From Zygaena filipendulae (taxonomy: Eukaryota > Arthropoda > Insecta > Lepidoptera > Zygaenidae): a DNA stretch of 64,000 nucleotides. Positions 25,001 to 36,239 of the stretch are shown here, one piece after another (position 1 is the stretch's first letter; each line of letters begins with the position of its first letter). Made by a program: the position numbers and the translations under genes. The notes beneath the pieces are model-generated. The model worked only from the letters and a program-made list of their open reading frames with translations, searched no databases and was not told the DNA's origin. The stretch spans positions 1,364,001 through 1,428,000 of the forward strand of contig OU015678.1 in assembly GCA_907165275.2 (NCBI GenBank). The letters run 5' to 3'.

Positions 25001-28000
25001 CCTAGTCGGAACACGGAGTTCCCGAGGGAACTTTGAAATTCGTGCGAATAAATAACACGAAACCCGTGGACGCACCCTCTGGTACGTGACGACCAGCTGT
25101 ATGACGGGCAGCGTGTAGAACACGGCCACGGTGAGCACGTTCCACAGGTACATGTTGGAGCGCGACGACAGCACGCGCGGCCGGGACCTGCGTGTTTATA
25201 TATATCTATATTATAACATATATATGCAGGTAATGCTATGTAGTATATGTATACCATGACGGAGCGTCGGGAGACACGACAGAGCGTTGGGAGACACGAC
25301 AGAGCGTTAGGAGACACGACGGAGTGTTGGGAGACACGACGGGGCGTTGGGAGACACGACAGAGCGTTGGGAGACACGACGGGGCGTTGGGAGACACGAC
25401 GGAGCGTTGGGAGACACGACGGGGCGTTGGGAGACACGACGGAGCGTTGGGAGACACGACGGAGCGTTGGGAGACACGACGGAGCGTTGGGAGACACGAT
25501 GGGGCGTCGGGAGACATGAAGGAGCGTCGGGAGACACGACAGGGCGTTGGAAGACACGACGGGACGTTGGGAGACACGACGGAGCGTTGGGAGACATGAC
25601 GGAGCATCGGGAGACACGATGGGGCGTCGGGAGACATGAAGGAGCGTTGGGAGACACGACGGAGCGTTGGGAGACACGACGGAGCGTTGGGAGACACGAC
25701 AGAGCGTCGGGAGATAGAGCGTCTAGACACGACGGAGCGTCGGGAGGCACGACGGAGCGTTGAGAGACACGACGGAGCGTTGCGTTGTTGGTCATGATCA
25801 TCTCAATGGTGTAACACTCACTTGGCGAGGTGCGCGACGCACAGCTTGCCGGACAGCCGGCCCCCGGCGGGCGGCGGGTCCGCGCCCGACTCGTCCGTGT
25901 CCGACGACGAGCCGACGCCTGCGCAGCAACAAAACAATCAAAATAAAATTATTGTGACCATTACAGTGACCAATTTGGTGGTTTATGTTCAACGATTTTG
26001 TTGGTTTCAACAAAATAAATGAATCAAAAAGAAAGAAAAAAACCTGTAAAGGCGCTCGCCGCTTAAACGCTTTACACACACATCGCCGCGCGCCGGTATC
26101 TTAAGAGCAATGACCTCGATCGAGCTGAACAGCTGACGCATCGCTCGCTGTGTGCGTGCTTTGTATACGTATTAGTGAGGTACCTTGTGTATTGTGTAGG
26201 TACCTTGTGAATGTTGTAATGTATTTTCAATGCATTTATTTTCCTCAAAATCAGAAAAACTACCGAACTTATAATATTAATTTTTCGCTTATCCTGTTTG
26301 TTATGACGTATACTTTCAGCCCTGAAAATATTTGCAGCTAATTTTGCCACATCTTATATACAAGAATTTCTCGTTCAAACCGTAGACATATACTTTAAAA
26401 CCGTACCGATAGTGGCGTCTCCGCTGCGGTCCCCGCTGCCGCTCGCCGCGCCCGCCTCCGCCTCACTCGCGCCCTCTGTCGCGAAAACATGGGTTCATTT
26501 AGGGCGGGAGAGACAACCGATAATCATGAAATTGCGCATACACGTTGTAAGGATTACAAAAAGGGAAAAAGGGTATCTTAAACGAAGAAAAAAGTACTGT
26601 TCCCGAAGGATAGAAGATATCTAGCTGCTAGCAGTTTGTGAGTTTGGGAGGTTGTAGGGAGTAATCTCTGGACCGACTGAACCGATTTTGAAAATTCTTT
26701 CACCAACAGAAACCCACGTTATTTTTGAGTATCATAGGCTATATTGTAACTCGGGATTCCCGCGGAAACTCCGAAATTACCGCGGGGCACAGGTAGTAAT
26801 GAAAATATCGCTACAAAATCCTTACAAATGCTCTTACGCCTTGACGGCTCAACTGCTCAGCATGAAATCGTGCGTACACGTTGTCAGGGGTGCAGAGAAG
26901 GATATAGAGTACTTTTTGTTCGGAATTCCCGCGGAAATTCATCTCGGGATTTCGAGAACTCCGACATTATTGGAAGTCAGAACGGCGGGGAGCAGCTAAT
27001 AGTTGTTACGTTATAAAATAACAAATTTCAACGGGCGATTTTAGTAGGTATTTCTGCGAAGGTCACTCCGGTCACTGACCTTCGTCGAGCCGGCGGTGGG
27101 CGGCGGCCGACCTCCACGGCCGCTGGCACAGCACGGCCCCCAGGAAGGCGACGTAGAAGCACATGAACAGCGCGAGCGCCGCCCCCGCCTCTATTATGTA
27201 GTCCTGGTACGAGATCGTCTGCACTATCGTGAACCTGCGGCGATAATAGACAATATAAACCATTTATCTTAATCTTATCTTAATAATATATATAAATCAC
27301 GTGTCACGTTGTTTGTCCGCGATGGACTCCGAAACTACTGAACGGATTTTGATAAAATTTTGTAACCATTTATATGGTCCAACTTACAAGATAGGATAGT
27401 TTTTATCCCGGAATTCCCGCGGGAACTCCGGCACTAATGCGGGGAACAGCTAATCACCGTAAACTACTGTCAGGGGTACAAAGGAGGACTTAGAGTACTT
27501 TTTCCCAAAATCCCCGCGGGAACTCGGAAATTATTGCGGGTGAAACCGTGCGAGACAGCTAGTTAACTATAAATTTCATGTAAGTACCCTATTGTTTGTT
27601 CCAATATCCACGAACTACTGACCTGAACGTCTTGACCCGGCCGTCGTTAGTGGCCACTTCCACTCGAGCTTCATCACGCCAGCCCAGGTACTCGGCGACG
27701 GTGGGCAGCGAGGTTGAGGTGTTGGAGGTGACCGACTCCGTGCAGTCCGAGTCCGACGTCTTCACTATGAAAACTATGTAGAAGCCGAGGGGGAACGTGT
27801 CTTGCTGGAACGAAAGATAGAAAGACGGAAAGAAATAAAGAGGGGTACAATTTTGGAGTTCTCGCGGGAATTCCGAGACAAAAAGTACCGTGTGTTCTTC
27901 TCCGTACTCCTGGTAACGTGTATATAAAATTTCACCGTGATCAGTTCAGCCGTTAAGGCGTGAAAGCATAACAAATAAACAAACAAACAATTAATAATTT

Positions 28001-31000
28001 TTTTATATTTCCTATTTTATACCTTTTTCAATGGGCCACTCGGCTCGGAACTCTTTTTCTTTCTTTCTTTCTAACAAACTCACTTTCGGATTAATAGTAA
28101 GGATGGGAGTATACTCACAGTGAGTGTGATGCCGCCTCGCCTCGTCATAGTGAGGTAGTATCCGTCGTACAGTATGTCGCGCTCGTTGTCAAACACCGGA
28201 CACTGTAATATATACCTTAATTACACCTGCACTAAAACTGATTCTTGTTTGAGTACGTATCACACAAACTGCTAAAGGGATTGAATAACTTCTTGACAAA
28301 TAAGTAGGTAATGAAAAAAATGATACGAGTGAATCACAAGTTTTAGGCACACTACTGTCAAGCACACTATGGGTTGGGCACTCTATGGGTTGGGCGCACT
28401 ATGGGTTGGGCGCACTATGGGTTGGGCCCACTATGGGTTGGGCACTCTATGGGTTGGGCGCACTATGGGTTGGGCGCACTATGGGTTGGGCGCACTATGG
28501 GTTGGGCGCACTATGGGTTGGGCGCACTATGGATTGGGCGCACCATGGGTTGGGCATACGAGCGGTTTAGGAACGCTACATTTTGGGCACGCTAAGAGTA
28601 GTTTGGTCATGTTAGATGTTGGGCATGCTAAGGGGTGTACAAGCTAATTATTGGGCAAATTAAAGGATGAGCACTCTCATTGTTAAGCATATGAAAAATT
28701 AAACACACTTTGGTTTGAGTATGGTACTTGTCGGGTGCCCTATATGTCGGGAATGCTGCTTGTTGAGCGCACTAAGGGTCGGGCAAATCTAAACATATTC
28801 CTCAAGCAAACTCCACAACTCACCGAGAAGTTCTGTATGGAGACAACGGCGCATATATCGTCGTCGGACTCTATCATCACGATCACGCTCTTGGGGCGAG
28901 CGAGCCAGCCGTAGCTCTCTCTGTTGCTCCTCAGGACGTACTTGTTCAAGGTCAACTGTTCGTCCTTCTCTAGCGCCCCGTTACACACACTCTTGCGCAT
29001 GAGCCTCTGCGCGGACAGATCGACGAGTGCGTTCGCGTTCTGCTTGAACGGATAGAAATAGTATCTCGGCTGGCTCGGCGATGAGGTGAGGTTGGTCTCC
29101 GAGTTCAGCTTGATGTAGAAGTCTTGGACCGTCTCCACCACGATGGTCACCTCGATGGGGTCCGGGGACGATGACGTGAGGTGCACTATCGGAGTGTTTT
29201 GTGACAGATCTGTAATGTGGATTTTGCTATAGCCATAAGGTCACACAGTAGCTGTGCCCCGGGGTTTCAGAATTTCGGAATTTCTACTGGAACTATTTTT
29301 GTCTAAAATAAACGTAGCTTAAGTTACTTCTTATAACATCAGCTATCCGCGAGTGAAAGTCTCGTTAAAAGTCAGCCGGAACAAACAGACAGATTTAAAA
29401 ATTGATTTTTTATGTAAACATTAATTAGTGAAATGCTGTTAATTTGGAATAACAAACATACACTTCAATTTTATTCATATGTATAGATGTAAAGACATAC
29501 ATGTCGGACAGTTCTTGATATTTAAAACAGGACCCTTACTCACTATGACCATAACACGACGCGTTAAGATAACGCGCCAAAAGAATAATCTTTCCCTTGT
29601 TTTCAGAAAAGTTTCACTTCAAAAAAACATATTATACCACGTTTATTGGGGCATGCAGAATATTAATTTTTAATATTTTGACACCTGAAACGTTTGCGAT
29701 TGTTTTTAGGACGCGCGAATGTTGTTGGTCATATTGAATAAGGCCCCAGGAAACTCAGTGACGGATTCAAACATTTGCCGCCAAAGGGCTATTCAAATGT
29801 TGCCGCCCCAACGATAGGTTATTTGACAAAATTTTAATTTTCAGTCCATCATGTAGATAGTAGAATATTAAAAAAAAGAAAGAAGACAACGCACCGCAAG
29901 TGTCTTCGTCCATCGCAAAGATGTTGTTGTGAGGGCAGAGAGTGCGCGACGTGTTGGTGAATATCTCCTGGGTGCTCGGCGTCTGCACCAGCATCGGCAG
30001 CTGCCAGGAGAACACGCCTGGGGCAAAGAATAAATGTGGAAATGGGAGCCAAGTTCAGTATTAAGAATATGATGAATATAAGAATATGACTGTCGATTTC
30101 GTTGACAAAGGAGTTAAAATCTAAATGGATGACAAGTTCTGTAGATAATTCTGATTTTTTTTTTCCTTTCGGTTAATCTGAAATTACTTAAAGAAGCATT
30201 CCACTGACTATATAGTTTACCGTACTGTACTTTACATATTTCGTTATAGTTTTTTCTAAATCAAATATTGTAGAAGATATTTTGTTAACGGTAAGCAGAC
30301 TCACACAAAACTCAATTCAATTCATTTGTTTGCAAGAATATGGTTGGTGATTACTTGTGAGTTATAAAGCTGTTTAGAGATAATAATAATAATAATAATA
30401 ATAATAAAATTGTTTATTGCCATCAAATAGGTGTACAAAAAAAAAATTAAAATTAAACTTAGCCAATTAAATCATTCTAAATAAATAAACAAAAAAATTG
30501 GCAGTTGGCAATAGGAATGCATTCAGCGTATGCTGCATTAACATCCTTAATCCAGATGTTCACCCAGCGCTGGTTTTCAATGCACCCCTTGCTCGGACTC
30601 AGAAGTTTTCCGAGAAAAAAAGTAAAAAGTTATAGCGGGTTGTCACATATAATTGTGCAACAAAGATACACAACAAATAAACAAAAACAGCACCAAAATT
30701 TACCACGTGTGTATGTGTGTTTGTGAGTGTGCGTGCATGTCCGTGAGTGTGTCTGTGTAAGAGTAGATAATTATTTGATCTTAAAGGTTGCCTCAAATAT
30801 CTTAGTATTACGCACCAACAGAATTTGTTTTAATTTGGTTTTAAAAGCACCGGGACTCAATTTTTTTCTTAATGGGGGGGGGATATTATTCCAAATTTTT
30901 GCAGCACTGTATTTGAAGCAACCTTTGTATCCAGCGGTCTTGTGTTTGTGTATGTACATGGTGAGTAGAGTCGTACTGCGCGTACTGGCTGAGAGGATAT

Positions 31001-33818
31001 CCTTCGTCCAAGGATAGGAGAATGAAGGTGTAGAATTCAGTTTAGAATGGATTTAACCTATCAAATTCTACCAAATTACAATAGAATAAAATAAAATTTT
31101 ATTTGAAAGCAAATAAAAATAACAAATACAGGATTAACGCAAAGGGGGGAACTGCTAGCAAGTATATGGGATAGAGTGAATGGGAGGTTATCGCCAATTG
31201 GATGTCTGTGTGCTTACCCTTCTGCTGGCGCGCCGTGATGAACAGAGGATACGTGCGGTTGGCGGAGCTGCTCGCGACGGTCACCCGCGCTGGAGTGTAG
31301 TACGCCACGCTCGGATCCTGGACAATGTAATATGTACTAACTATCACTATGTAAAGAAGCGGCACTTCCCGCTACCCGCCACGATGTAGCTGTCTTGCTG
31401 TGTGTCAGAAAATATACTAGACTTGAATGTGGGACTCGCTCCTCGCCAAATGGGATAAGTGGTGTTTTTGCAGAATAGATTGCCAATTCTATTCTATTCT
31501 CTTCTACATTGGTTAAGCATCATATTGCTTATCCCATTTTGACTGGGCATTTGTTTTGTAGGATAAATTCTTTCTAGAATAGTATTTAATGGCCACACTT
31601 AGAGCCGTTCTAATGACAATTAACATTAATTTAATGAGTGTCTCTGTTTGCGGCAATTATGTTTCAAAAATCTTTGACTCCGAGTGTGGCCGTTACTCTC
31701 ATAAAATTTTGTTTGTTCATAATTGAATAAGGACACTTACACCAGCAAACTCCATGATATATTCAGTTGTTTTGTTCACGTAAACTGTGTATGGTTCATT
31801 GTATACGTATCTGAAACAATTAGAATTATGCTAGAAAATAGAATAAGTTAGTTGTTACAGCATGCACGCCGATTGCCTTAGAAAAGTGTAAGAACAGTCA
31901 TAGTGAGTGCTCTCATGCATGTTGTTGCTGCAATCTTATACCTGAGCATAAATTTATCATGCCGGCAAAACGCTAGTGTCTTTAAGAAAATCATGTGTTT
32001 GAGCATACAATTTTGTTTAAGTTTAAAACCTATTAGCAACATCATAAAATATAATGGGCATGTGGACTAATTTTTATTTTTTAGTCCGTCTTGTAGATTA
32101 TTAAAAAATATTGGACACGTATTTTTTCTTTTTTTACGTAATCAAAAAATAACGGCGATATATTGAGTTGAAATATCGCGTGACGTCACTATTCTGACAG
32201 TTTGTATGGCGGTTTTGCGGTTAGTGAAGTCACGACCCCCTCATCCTAAACTTTAATGCGCTTTATCTCTGTATATTTTAATTTATTTAAAAAAGCAAAA
32301 AATACGTGTCTATTGTTTTTTTATTTTCTAACTGACGGACTAATTAGAATTTTGATTTTCAAAAGTAGTCCACATCCCTATTATGAGACAACTAAAAAAG
32401 TTGTCCCTCTTTATTTATTTATTTATTTAAAACAAGAAAGGCTTACAGTGTTCGCCAAATCGCCTCTCTTGTTACATTGTTGTTGAGAACAAACATCTAC
32501 ACTATGGCATATATAATCTTAATGTTAATATTAATTTACTAATATTGTCTACAAATATGTCGACTTGCGGGATCTCTCCTGCGACTCGGTTGAGCAGTGT
32601 TGCGATGGAAATGTTGGGATGCTGGGGCAAAATGATCGATTTCAGAAATTGGACGGCGCCTCAGGGAGAATGGTGGTGATCCTCGGTCTGGGTGGTGTGG
32701 CGCAGAGGTTTTCTGTGGTCATTCAACACAGCAATGCAGCAAGGGGACCTATCCACCGGGAGCGACCAAGAGGTCCAAGAGTGTACTGCAATCCTATGGT
32801 TTTTTATGACTATGATTGTTATCAATGACTAATTATTGTATTCACATGTTTATCTAGTTGAAATCAAATATTATTATTATTATTTTTAACAAGTTGTATA
32901 AGTCGAAAAATAAATAGCAGGGAAATTGAAGTCATCCTCTAGTCCTCTACTAATTACAATGTAACTGTCATCTGAACTCAACTGTGGCCTACAAAGCAAA
33001 TAGATAAGGCTTGACTGTTAATAGTAGAGGTGGCCAACGTTATTTTTAATTTTGTAACAATAATTTATTAAGTCTTAAGCAATGGAATTAAAGACTAATA
33101 TTGCATGGCATAAAAAATAGAGTTTAATGTTCTATTGAATATTAACAACAGTATGCATTGAATCATGAGTCACAGTAGGTTTATTATTGTTACAAAATTA
33201 AAAATAACTTTGCCACCATGTGGTTATTAGCTTAAAGTAAGACTTCAGTTATAACTACACACATAACAGAAACTTTGCTGCTGACAGGGGAACTCCCAAG
33301 GAATAGAAACCATATTAGGTATATACATTCAAAAACTTTGCTGAGCTGGGCCATTATTCACTATGACCATAACACGCCGCGCTAAGATAAGACGCCGCAA
33401 AAACTGTCTTTCCCTCATGATCAAAGAAGTTTTACAGCAAAAAAGTACATTTACAACGTTTCTTATGGCATAAAGAATAATAATTTCTAATATCTTGGTA
33501 TATAGAACGTTTGGAAATGCGTTTTAGGGACGGCGCGTTATGGGCAAGGAATGTTGTTGGTGAATAAGGGCCCTGAGCTATTACAACTTATGCTTTTATG
33601 GTTTTATGTTTGTTCCCTGAGGGAATTCCCCCGCATCGATTCTTTGTTTTACCTTGAGTGTGAATTATTCTCTGACAAGGTCAGAAATAAAGTTTAAAGA
33701 AAATAGTTTTCGATACTCACGTATTGTTATAATGAAATATGATTCCTGCGTTGTTTATTTGACATGGAAAGATTGGAATCCACATGAACAATGTCACGGC
33801 TATAAAAGTTATTTCCAT
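18849..33818 (-). CDS. sid1: SID-1-like (SIDT family) transmembrane protein, complete, 19 exons
   Basis: Exons from 5' to 3': 33721..33818, 31741..31810, 31218..31317, 29895..30017, 28824..29209, 28119..28202, 27623..27804, 27080..27234, 26407..26475, 25822..25918, 25076..25187, 24273..24452, 23570..23693, 22227..22349, 21594..21722, 20900..21032, 20172..20291, 19665..19743, 18849..19022. All borders are GT-AG, phases match, and the sum is 2538 nt (845 residues plus TAG). Residues 1-20 are a signal peptide; 21-350 an ectodomain with N-glycosylation sites and the family words RTLCP and CPVFD; about 359-384 the first membrane helix; 385-467 an acidic/Ser-rich cytoplasmic loop; the rest is polytopic, with [31 protein letters not shown] and [10 protein letters not shown] near the C terminus. 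These match vertebrate SIDT1/2 and C. elegans SID-1, which transport dsRNA or lipids. The role in this insect is inferred. Length fits the family (about 830). Confidence 0.95.
19063..19215. repeat. 33-bp minisatellite next to the last acceptor of the SID-1-like gene
   Basis: About 4.5 copies of a 33-bp unit (CAGTACGTCGAAAAAAGCAG plus TATACCCGAAAAT). On the coding strand each unit reads TACTGAT...CTGCTTTTTTCGAC, resembling a branch point plus pyrimidine tract. It ends about 40 bp upstream of the real acceptor. Confidence 0.9.
19296..19405 (+). mobile_element. tRNA-derived SINE fragment
   Basis: CCGCTAATCAAGAGGTTCCG then GGTTCGATTCTC is a pol III B-box context. The same sequence occurs reversed at 42404..42525, where the A-box-like TGGTGCATTAGG is also kept. 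It trails into (GT)n. Confidence 0.6.
19926..20165. repeat. 24-bp minisatellite at the 5' splice site of SID-1-like intron 17
   Basis: About ten copies of a 24-bp unit. On the coding (minus) strand each contains GTACAGGCGAGTAACTCCC. The true donor at 20171 reads GTACAGGTGGGTAAATCC, so the array looks like an amplification of the donor region itself. Confidence 0.95.
20370..20850. repeat. minisatellite of about 22 bp (CAGTATGTAAGATGACCTC) in SID-1-like intron 16
   Basis: About twenty imperfect copies separated by variable CAGTCAGTATG words. It starts about 45 bp inside the intron from the donor at 20899. Confidence 0.9.
21806..22075. repeat. 42-bp minisatellite in SID-1-like intron 14
   Basis: Six to seven copies of a 42-bp unit containing TCATCGACCTCTATGACCCG and TATCATCAACTTTTACATC. 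The period is a multiple of three, so it gives an 84-codon false frame. Confidence 0.9.
22400..22736 (+). mobile_element. two Helitron-like elements joined head to tail
   Basis: The first (5'-truncated) ends GGTGAAACCGCGGGGAATAG with CTGCTAG at 22547. The second begins at once with TCCTAATATTATAAATGC (22548) and ends CGGGGAACAGCTAG at 22736. A direct CTAG-TCC junction suggests insertion at, or tandem copying from, the terminus. Confidence 0.65.
23171..23488 (+). mobile_element. AGTCCGTC-family MITE
   Basis: Ends ATAGGTATGTGGACTAC and AGTCCACATGCCCAT. One intact TGACGTCA remains; the second has become GTGACTTCA. It lies in SID-1-like intron 13, where 22737..23170 shows nothing else. Confidence 0.8.
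23570..23693 (-). CDS. sid1: SID-1-like exon 13 carrying half of the putative metal site
   Basis: It encodes [18 protein letters not shown], and the junction codon with exon 14 gives Asp. By family comparison Ser579, His583 and Asp594 belong to the conserved zinc/hydrolase-like site of the CREST superfamily (alkaline ceramidase and PAQR relatives). The partner His809 and His813 are in the last exon. All five are intact here. Confidence 0.85.
23705..24262. repeat. GGTGTCGGGTAGGG-type minisatellite in SID-1-like intron 12
   Basis: G-rich tandem words fill the whole intron between exons 12 and 13, reaching the donor at 24272 and the acceptor side at 23700. On the coding strand the array is C-rich (CGACACCACCC). 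Confidence 0.9.
24660..24871 (+). mobile_element. Helitron-like element, second subfamily
   Basis: It has AAAACTACACGACGCATTTTC, then GGAATCCCCGCGGGAACTCC, and ends CACGGGACAGCTAG followed by T. Confidence 0.5.
25253..25790. repeat. 20-bp minisatellite, about 26 copies, in SID-1-like intron 10
   Basis: The unit GAGCGTTGGGAGACACGACG repeats with few variants. It begins about 35 bp inside the donor at 25821. Confidence 0.95.
26635..27000 (+). mobile_element. two degraded Helitron-like elements in SID-1-like intron 8
   Basis: GGATTCCCGCGGAAACTCC...GGGGCACAGGTAG ends the first near 26796. The second has GCATGAAATCGTGCGTACAC, GTTGTCAGGGGTGCAGAG and a decayed GGCGGGGAGCAGCTAA end. Confidence 0.5.
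27285..27563 (+). mobile_element. Helitron-like elements (two, adjacent) in SID-1-like intron 7
   Basis: The first has AATCACGTGTCACGTTGTTT and ends GCGGGGAACAGCTAA at about 27452. The second has TGTCAGGGGTACAAAGGAG and ends GAAACCGTGCGAGACAGCTAG. Confidence 0.5.
28365..28570. repeat. 16-bp minisatellite (GCGCACTATGGGTTGG) in SID-1-like intron 5
   Basis: About thirteen clean copies. Diverged relatives (GCTAAGAG, GGGCATGCTAAGG, GCACTAAGGGTCGGGC) continue to about 28790, that is to within 35 bp of the donor at 28823. The best-conserved copies are farthest from the exon. Confidence 0.9.
29529..29748. mobile_element. MITE with GGACCCTTA / AAGGCCCC ends
   Basis: Same family as 11263..11492: CACTATGACCATAACACG at the left, mirrored near the right by TTGGTCATATTGAATAAGGC. 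It lies in SID-1-like intron 4. Confidence 0.6.
30374..31020 (-). mobile_element. 3' end of a non-LTR retrotransposon (LINE) with reverse-transcriptase C-terminal tail
   Basis: On the minus strand 31017..30780 encodes [13 protein letters not shown]... then [20 protein letters not shown] and [10 protein letters not shown], then a stop. AAxIWNxLP followed by FKxxLK is the usual C terminus of CR1/Jockey-like ORF2 proteins. The 3' tail is an (ATT)n microsatellite at 30380..30410. It is 5'-truncated, in SID-1-like intron 3. Confidence 0.65.
32054..32381 (-). mobile_element. AGTCCGTC-family MITE, reverse copy
   Basis: ATGGGCATGTGGACTAATTT at the left and AGTAGTCCACATCCCTAT at the right. One exact TGACGTCA remains; the other reads TGAAGTCA. 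It lies in SID-1-like intron 1. Confidence 0.8.
32398..32870. mobile_element. probable LINE 3' end (TTCGCCAAATCGCCTCTCTT)
   Basis: TTTATTTATTTATTTAAAAC then AAGGCTTACAGTGTTCGCC and CAAATCGCCTCTCTTGTTAC recur at 59937..60050. The TTTATT start suggests a reversed poly(A)/AATAAA tail. No protein match is seen. Confidence 0.45.
33029..33217. mobile_element. small MITE with inverted ends of about 36 bp
   Basis: GGTGGCCAACGTTATTTTTA at the left and AAAATAACTTTGCCACC at the right are complementary over about 36 bp, through AATTTTGTAACAATAAT. Confidence 0.7.
33347..33573. mobile_element. MITE of the GGGCCCTTATT family, reverse copy
   Basis: Left CTATGACCATAACACGCCGC and right GAATAAGGGCCC ends; the interior matches 11263..11492 in reverse. 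Confidence 0.65.
33721..33818 (-). CDS. sid1: first coding exon of the SID-1-like gene: signal peptide
   Basis: ATG at 33818..33816 opens a frame with a short polar start and a hydrophobic core ([17 protein letters not shown]), followed by QINNAG, where cleavage is likely. The donor AATAC|GTGAGT leaves phase 2, completed by the A at the start of the next exon (31810). Only 32 codons long, so it is easily missed. The 5' UTR and promoter lie between here and wee1; no further upstream exon is supported. Confidence 0.85.
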
Positions 33819-36239
33819 TTTTGTTTTGTACGAATGAAATGTTTACATCACACTGTTTTTAAAGTTGGTGCCTATTTTTTACAATTTCTGTCACTTTCAT
33901 ACAATAATCAAAAATTATGATAAAATACTTTAGTTGAATGAAATGAGAGTTGTGAGGTTGTAACAAAGACGCACAAACTACTTAGAGTGCAAAGACGTAA
34001 AAATGTAAATGTTTTAACAATAATAACCTACGTTAAAAACAAAATCTTCACCTCAGATTAACTAGACATATGTCTATCTTCACTCCTCGATATTTTTTTA
34101 ATGTTTTTTGCGTACTGGGGTGCACAAATTAACTAGACTTATCTGGGGTGTGCGTTCCGAGGCGCGTTCCGTGGATTCGCACGAATGCACTCGAGCACGC
34201 TCGAGCGCGCTCTTTATCCGTTCTATGGCTTGGTTAAATTTTACTCTGACAGCTGTCAGGTGTGCGTTCCGTGGGTTTGGGCGCAGTTGTTCGGTTAAAA
34301 TTTCACTCGTTTGAGTTGCAACCAGCCACAGAACGATCGAGTTGTTTTTATAACCTCAAAATATTTGAAATTTCAGGCGCCATTTGTTTTCTCTCAACTC
34401 ACATTGCAAATAAGACTGTTTTACATCCAATCATAAACTTTTTGTGACTACGCCACCTCCCCTTTGTTCGTAAGAACTCCGATTAATCTCTTTTTCGACG
34501 AATCCGGTTTTTGGAGCAAACCTTGACACTTCTTAAACAATACATAGCTGTCAGAGTGAAAATTAACCTGCTTCAGATATGGTTGTTTGGTTGCTGCACT
34601 CTGAGCCACGGCCCACGGAATGGGTGTAACTACGCTTTGAGAGCTGTCAGAGTAAAATTTACCAAGCCACAGAACGAGTATCGAGCGCGTTCGAGTGCAC
34701 TCGTGCGAATCCACGGAACGCGCCTCGGTACTTGCGTTCAGCTTGCGTTTAAAGCTTTTTTTTTTTTCAACAATTTTATGGCCCTGGGTACGTGCCCTTT
34801 AGAGCCTTTAGTTTTTATTTGCTTGAAGAACTTAGGCCTTTCGGGGATGACAAAGGAAACTAAGTCCATACAGTAGTTTTCAGTTAGATTCAGTAGTTTC
34901 ATTCTTCTGAATTTAATTACATCGAAATGAATTAGTAAGATGTAATTTGATGCTTTACCGGAAGGCGGGACTTCTGGAAGCAATTCTTCACAATTGAACA
35001 TAAACGGAATGCTCTGTAAGAAGTTATATAATAAAACGAAAACCTCCCAGTGAACATCTCATTTCATCTTATTTCACTGTTTTCACACTTTTCATCACTA
35101 ATGGTTCACTATTATGTAAATTTCACTAGGTTCACACAATATTAACTACGATAAACTAATTTGTAAAACAAAGAAATAAAACTGACGTCCATTTTGCTTA
35201 AATGCCGCCAAAATACCGCCCTTTGGAGCTATCAGCTTAGAGTCAATTGTTGCCAGATTGCTTATTAGTTTTTATATTTTTATTTTAAACTAGCTGCTTT
35301 CCCCCCGGTTCGCACGGTAATTTCGGAGTTCCCGCGAGACTTCTGGGATAAAAAGTACCCTATGTCCTTCTCTGTACCCTTGACAACGTGCATATGAAGA
35401 ATATCACTTTCTCTTACGCTATACACGCGAATACCTCGTCTATTTCATTCTCCGTCTACGGTATTAGTCCATATTCTTGAGAAAGAATCATGTTGAGTAC
35501 CTACCTGAAATTATAAAATGTTGCCTTTTCTGTTATTTTTATTACTTCTTCTTGCTTCAAGAGTAGGTAATATTTATTATTACAAACAAAATGATTCTAC
35601 CTTCTAGGAAACGCCACTCGCGGGATGTTCTAGTTTTTGTGAAATCTCTTCTGGAAGGCTTGTGAAAAAGATAATTCTGCTAGCAGCTCGGACTACAGAT
35701 ACAGCGTACAATATAAATTTGCAGTGATAATAATATGTATTTTCTTTACCAAAACTACAAGACACAACTCAATAAAATAATTCTTCTTCTTTAATAATGG
35801 CGTCTATAATTATAATTTGCCAATGACAATGGTTTCTTAATAATAACAATCTCTTCATCTACTTCTCGCCAATAAAAAATTACTTAACGATGGAAACGAA
35901 ATTGAAAATGTAACACACGTTTAATTTAGTCTGTGGTGGAAACCAAACGTCAACTTAATTGCGAACGTATCCATAACCACACCAATGAAAGAGAAGGAAG
36001 CCTTTTCGTTATTTAAAAAAAATAACGTCAGCCAATGAAATGTGCGTATTCATATTACCGGTAAAATGGCTACCTGCTATTGGGCAGACGCTTAACAGAT
36101 GGTATGCGTCATCCGCCATAACCGTGCCAAAATTGTGAAAGTGTGACTTGTTTCCCGAAGTGAACGAGAAATAACCGAGTTCAATTAGATTTTTTGTGTT
36201 TATTATCAATTAAAGTGTGTTCAATGTGTAAAAACAATC
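33819..36239. promoter_or_regulatory. head-to-head intergenic region between the SID-1-like gene and wee1
   Basis: The two start codons point away from each other across 2421 bp, so both promoters and 5' UTRs should be here. I see no convincing TATA box or initiator. A 572-bp inverted-repeat element (34157..34728) and a reversed Helitron-like fragment (35290..35420) occupy part of it; 34729..35289 and 35421..36239 show nothing recognisable. Confidence 0.6.
34157..34728. mobile_element. 572-bp element with long inverted ends in the shared promoter region
   Basis: CCGAGGCGCGTTCCGTGGAT at the left is mirrored by ATCCACGGAACGCGCCTCGG at the right. The similarity continues inward for about 100 bp through CGAGC/GCTCG-rich DNA and TAAATTTTACTCTGACAGCT. 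No coding capacity or clear target duplication. Confidence 0.75.

Noticed and set aside
25236..25801. Frames of up to 164 codons with repeating [23 protein letters not shown] pattern
   Set aside because: Product of the 20-bp minisatellite, which reads through in all frames.
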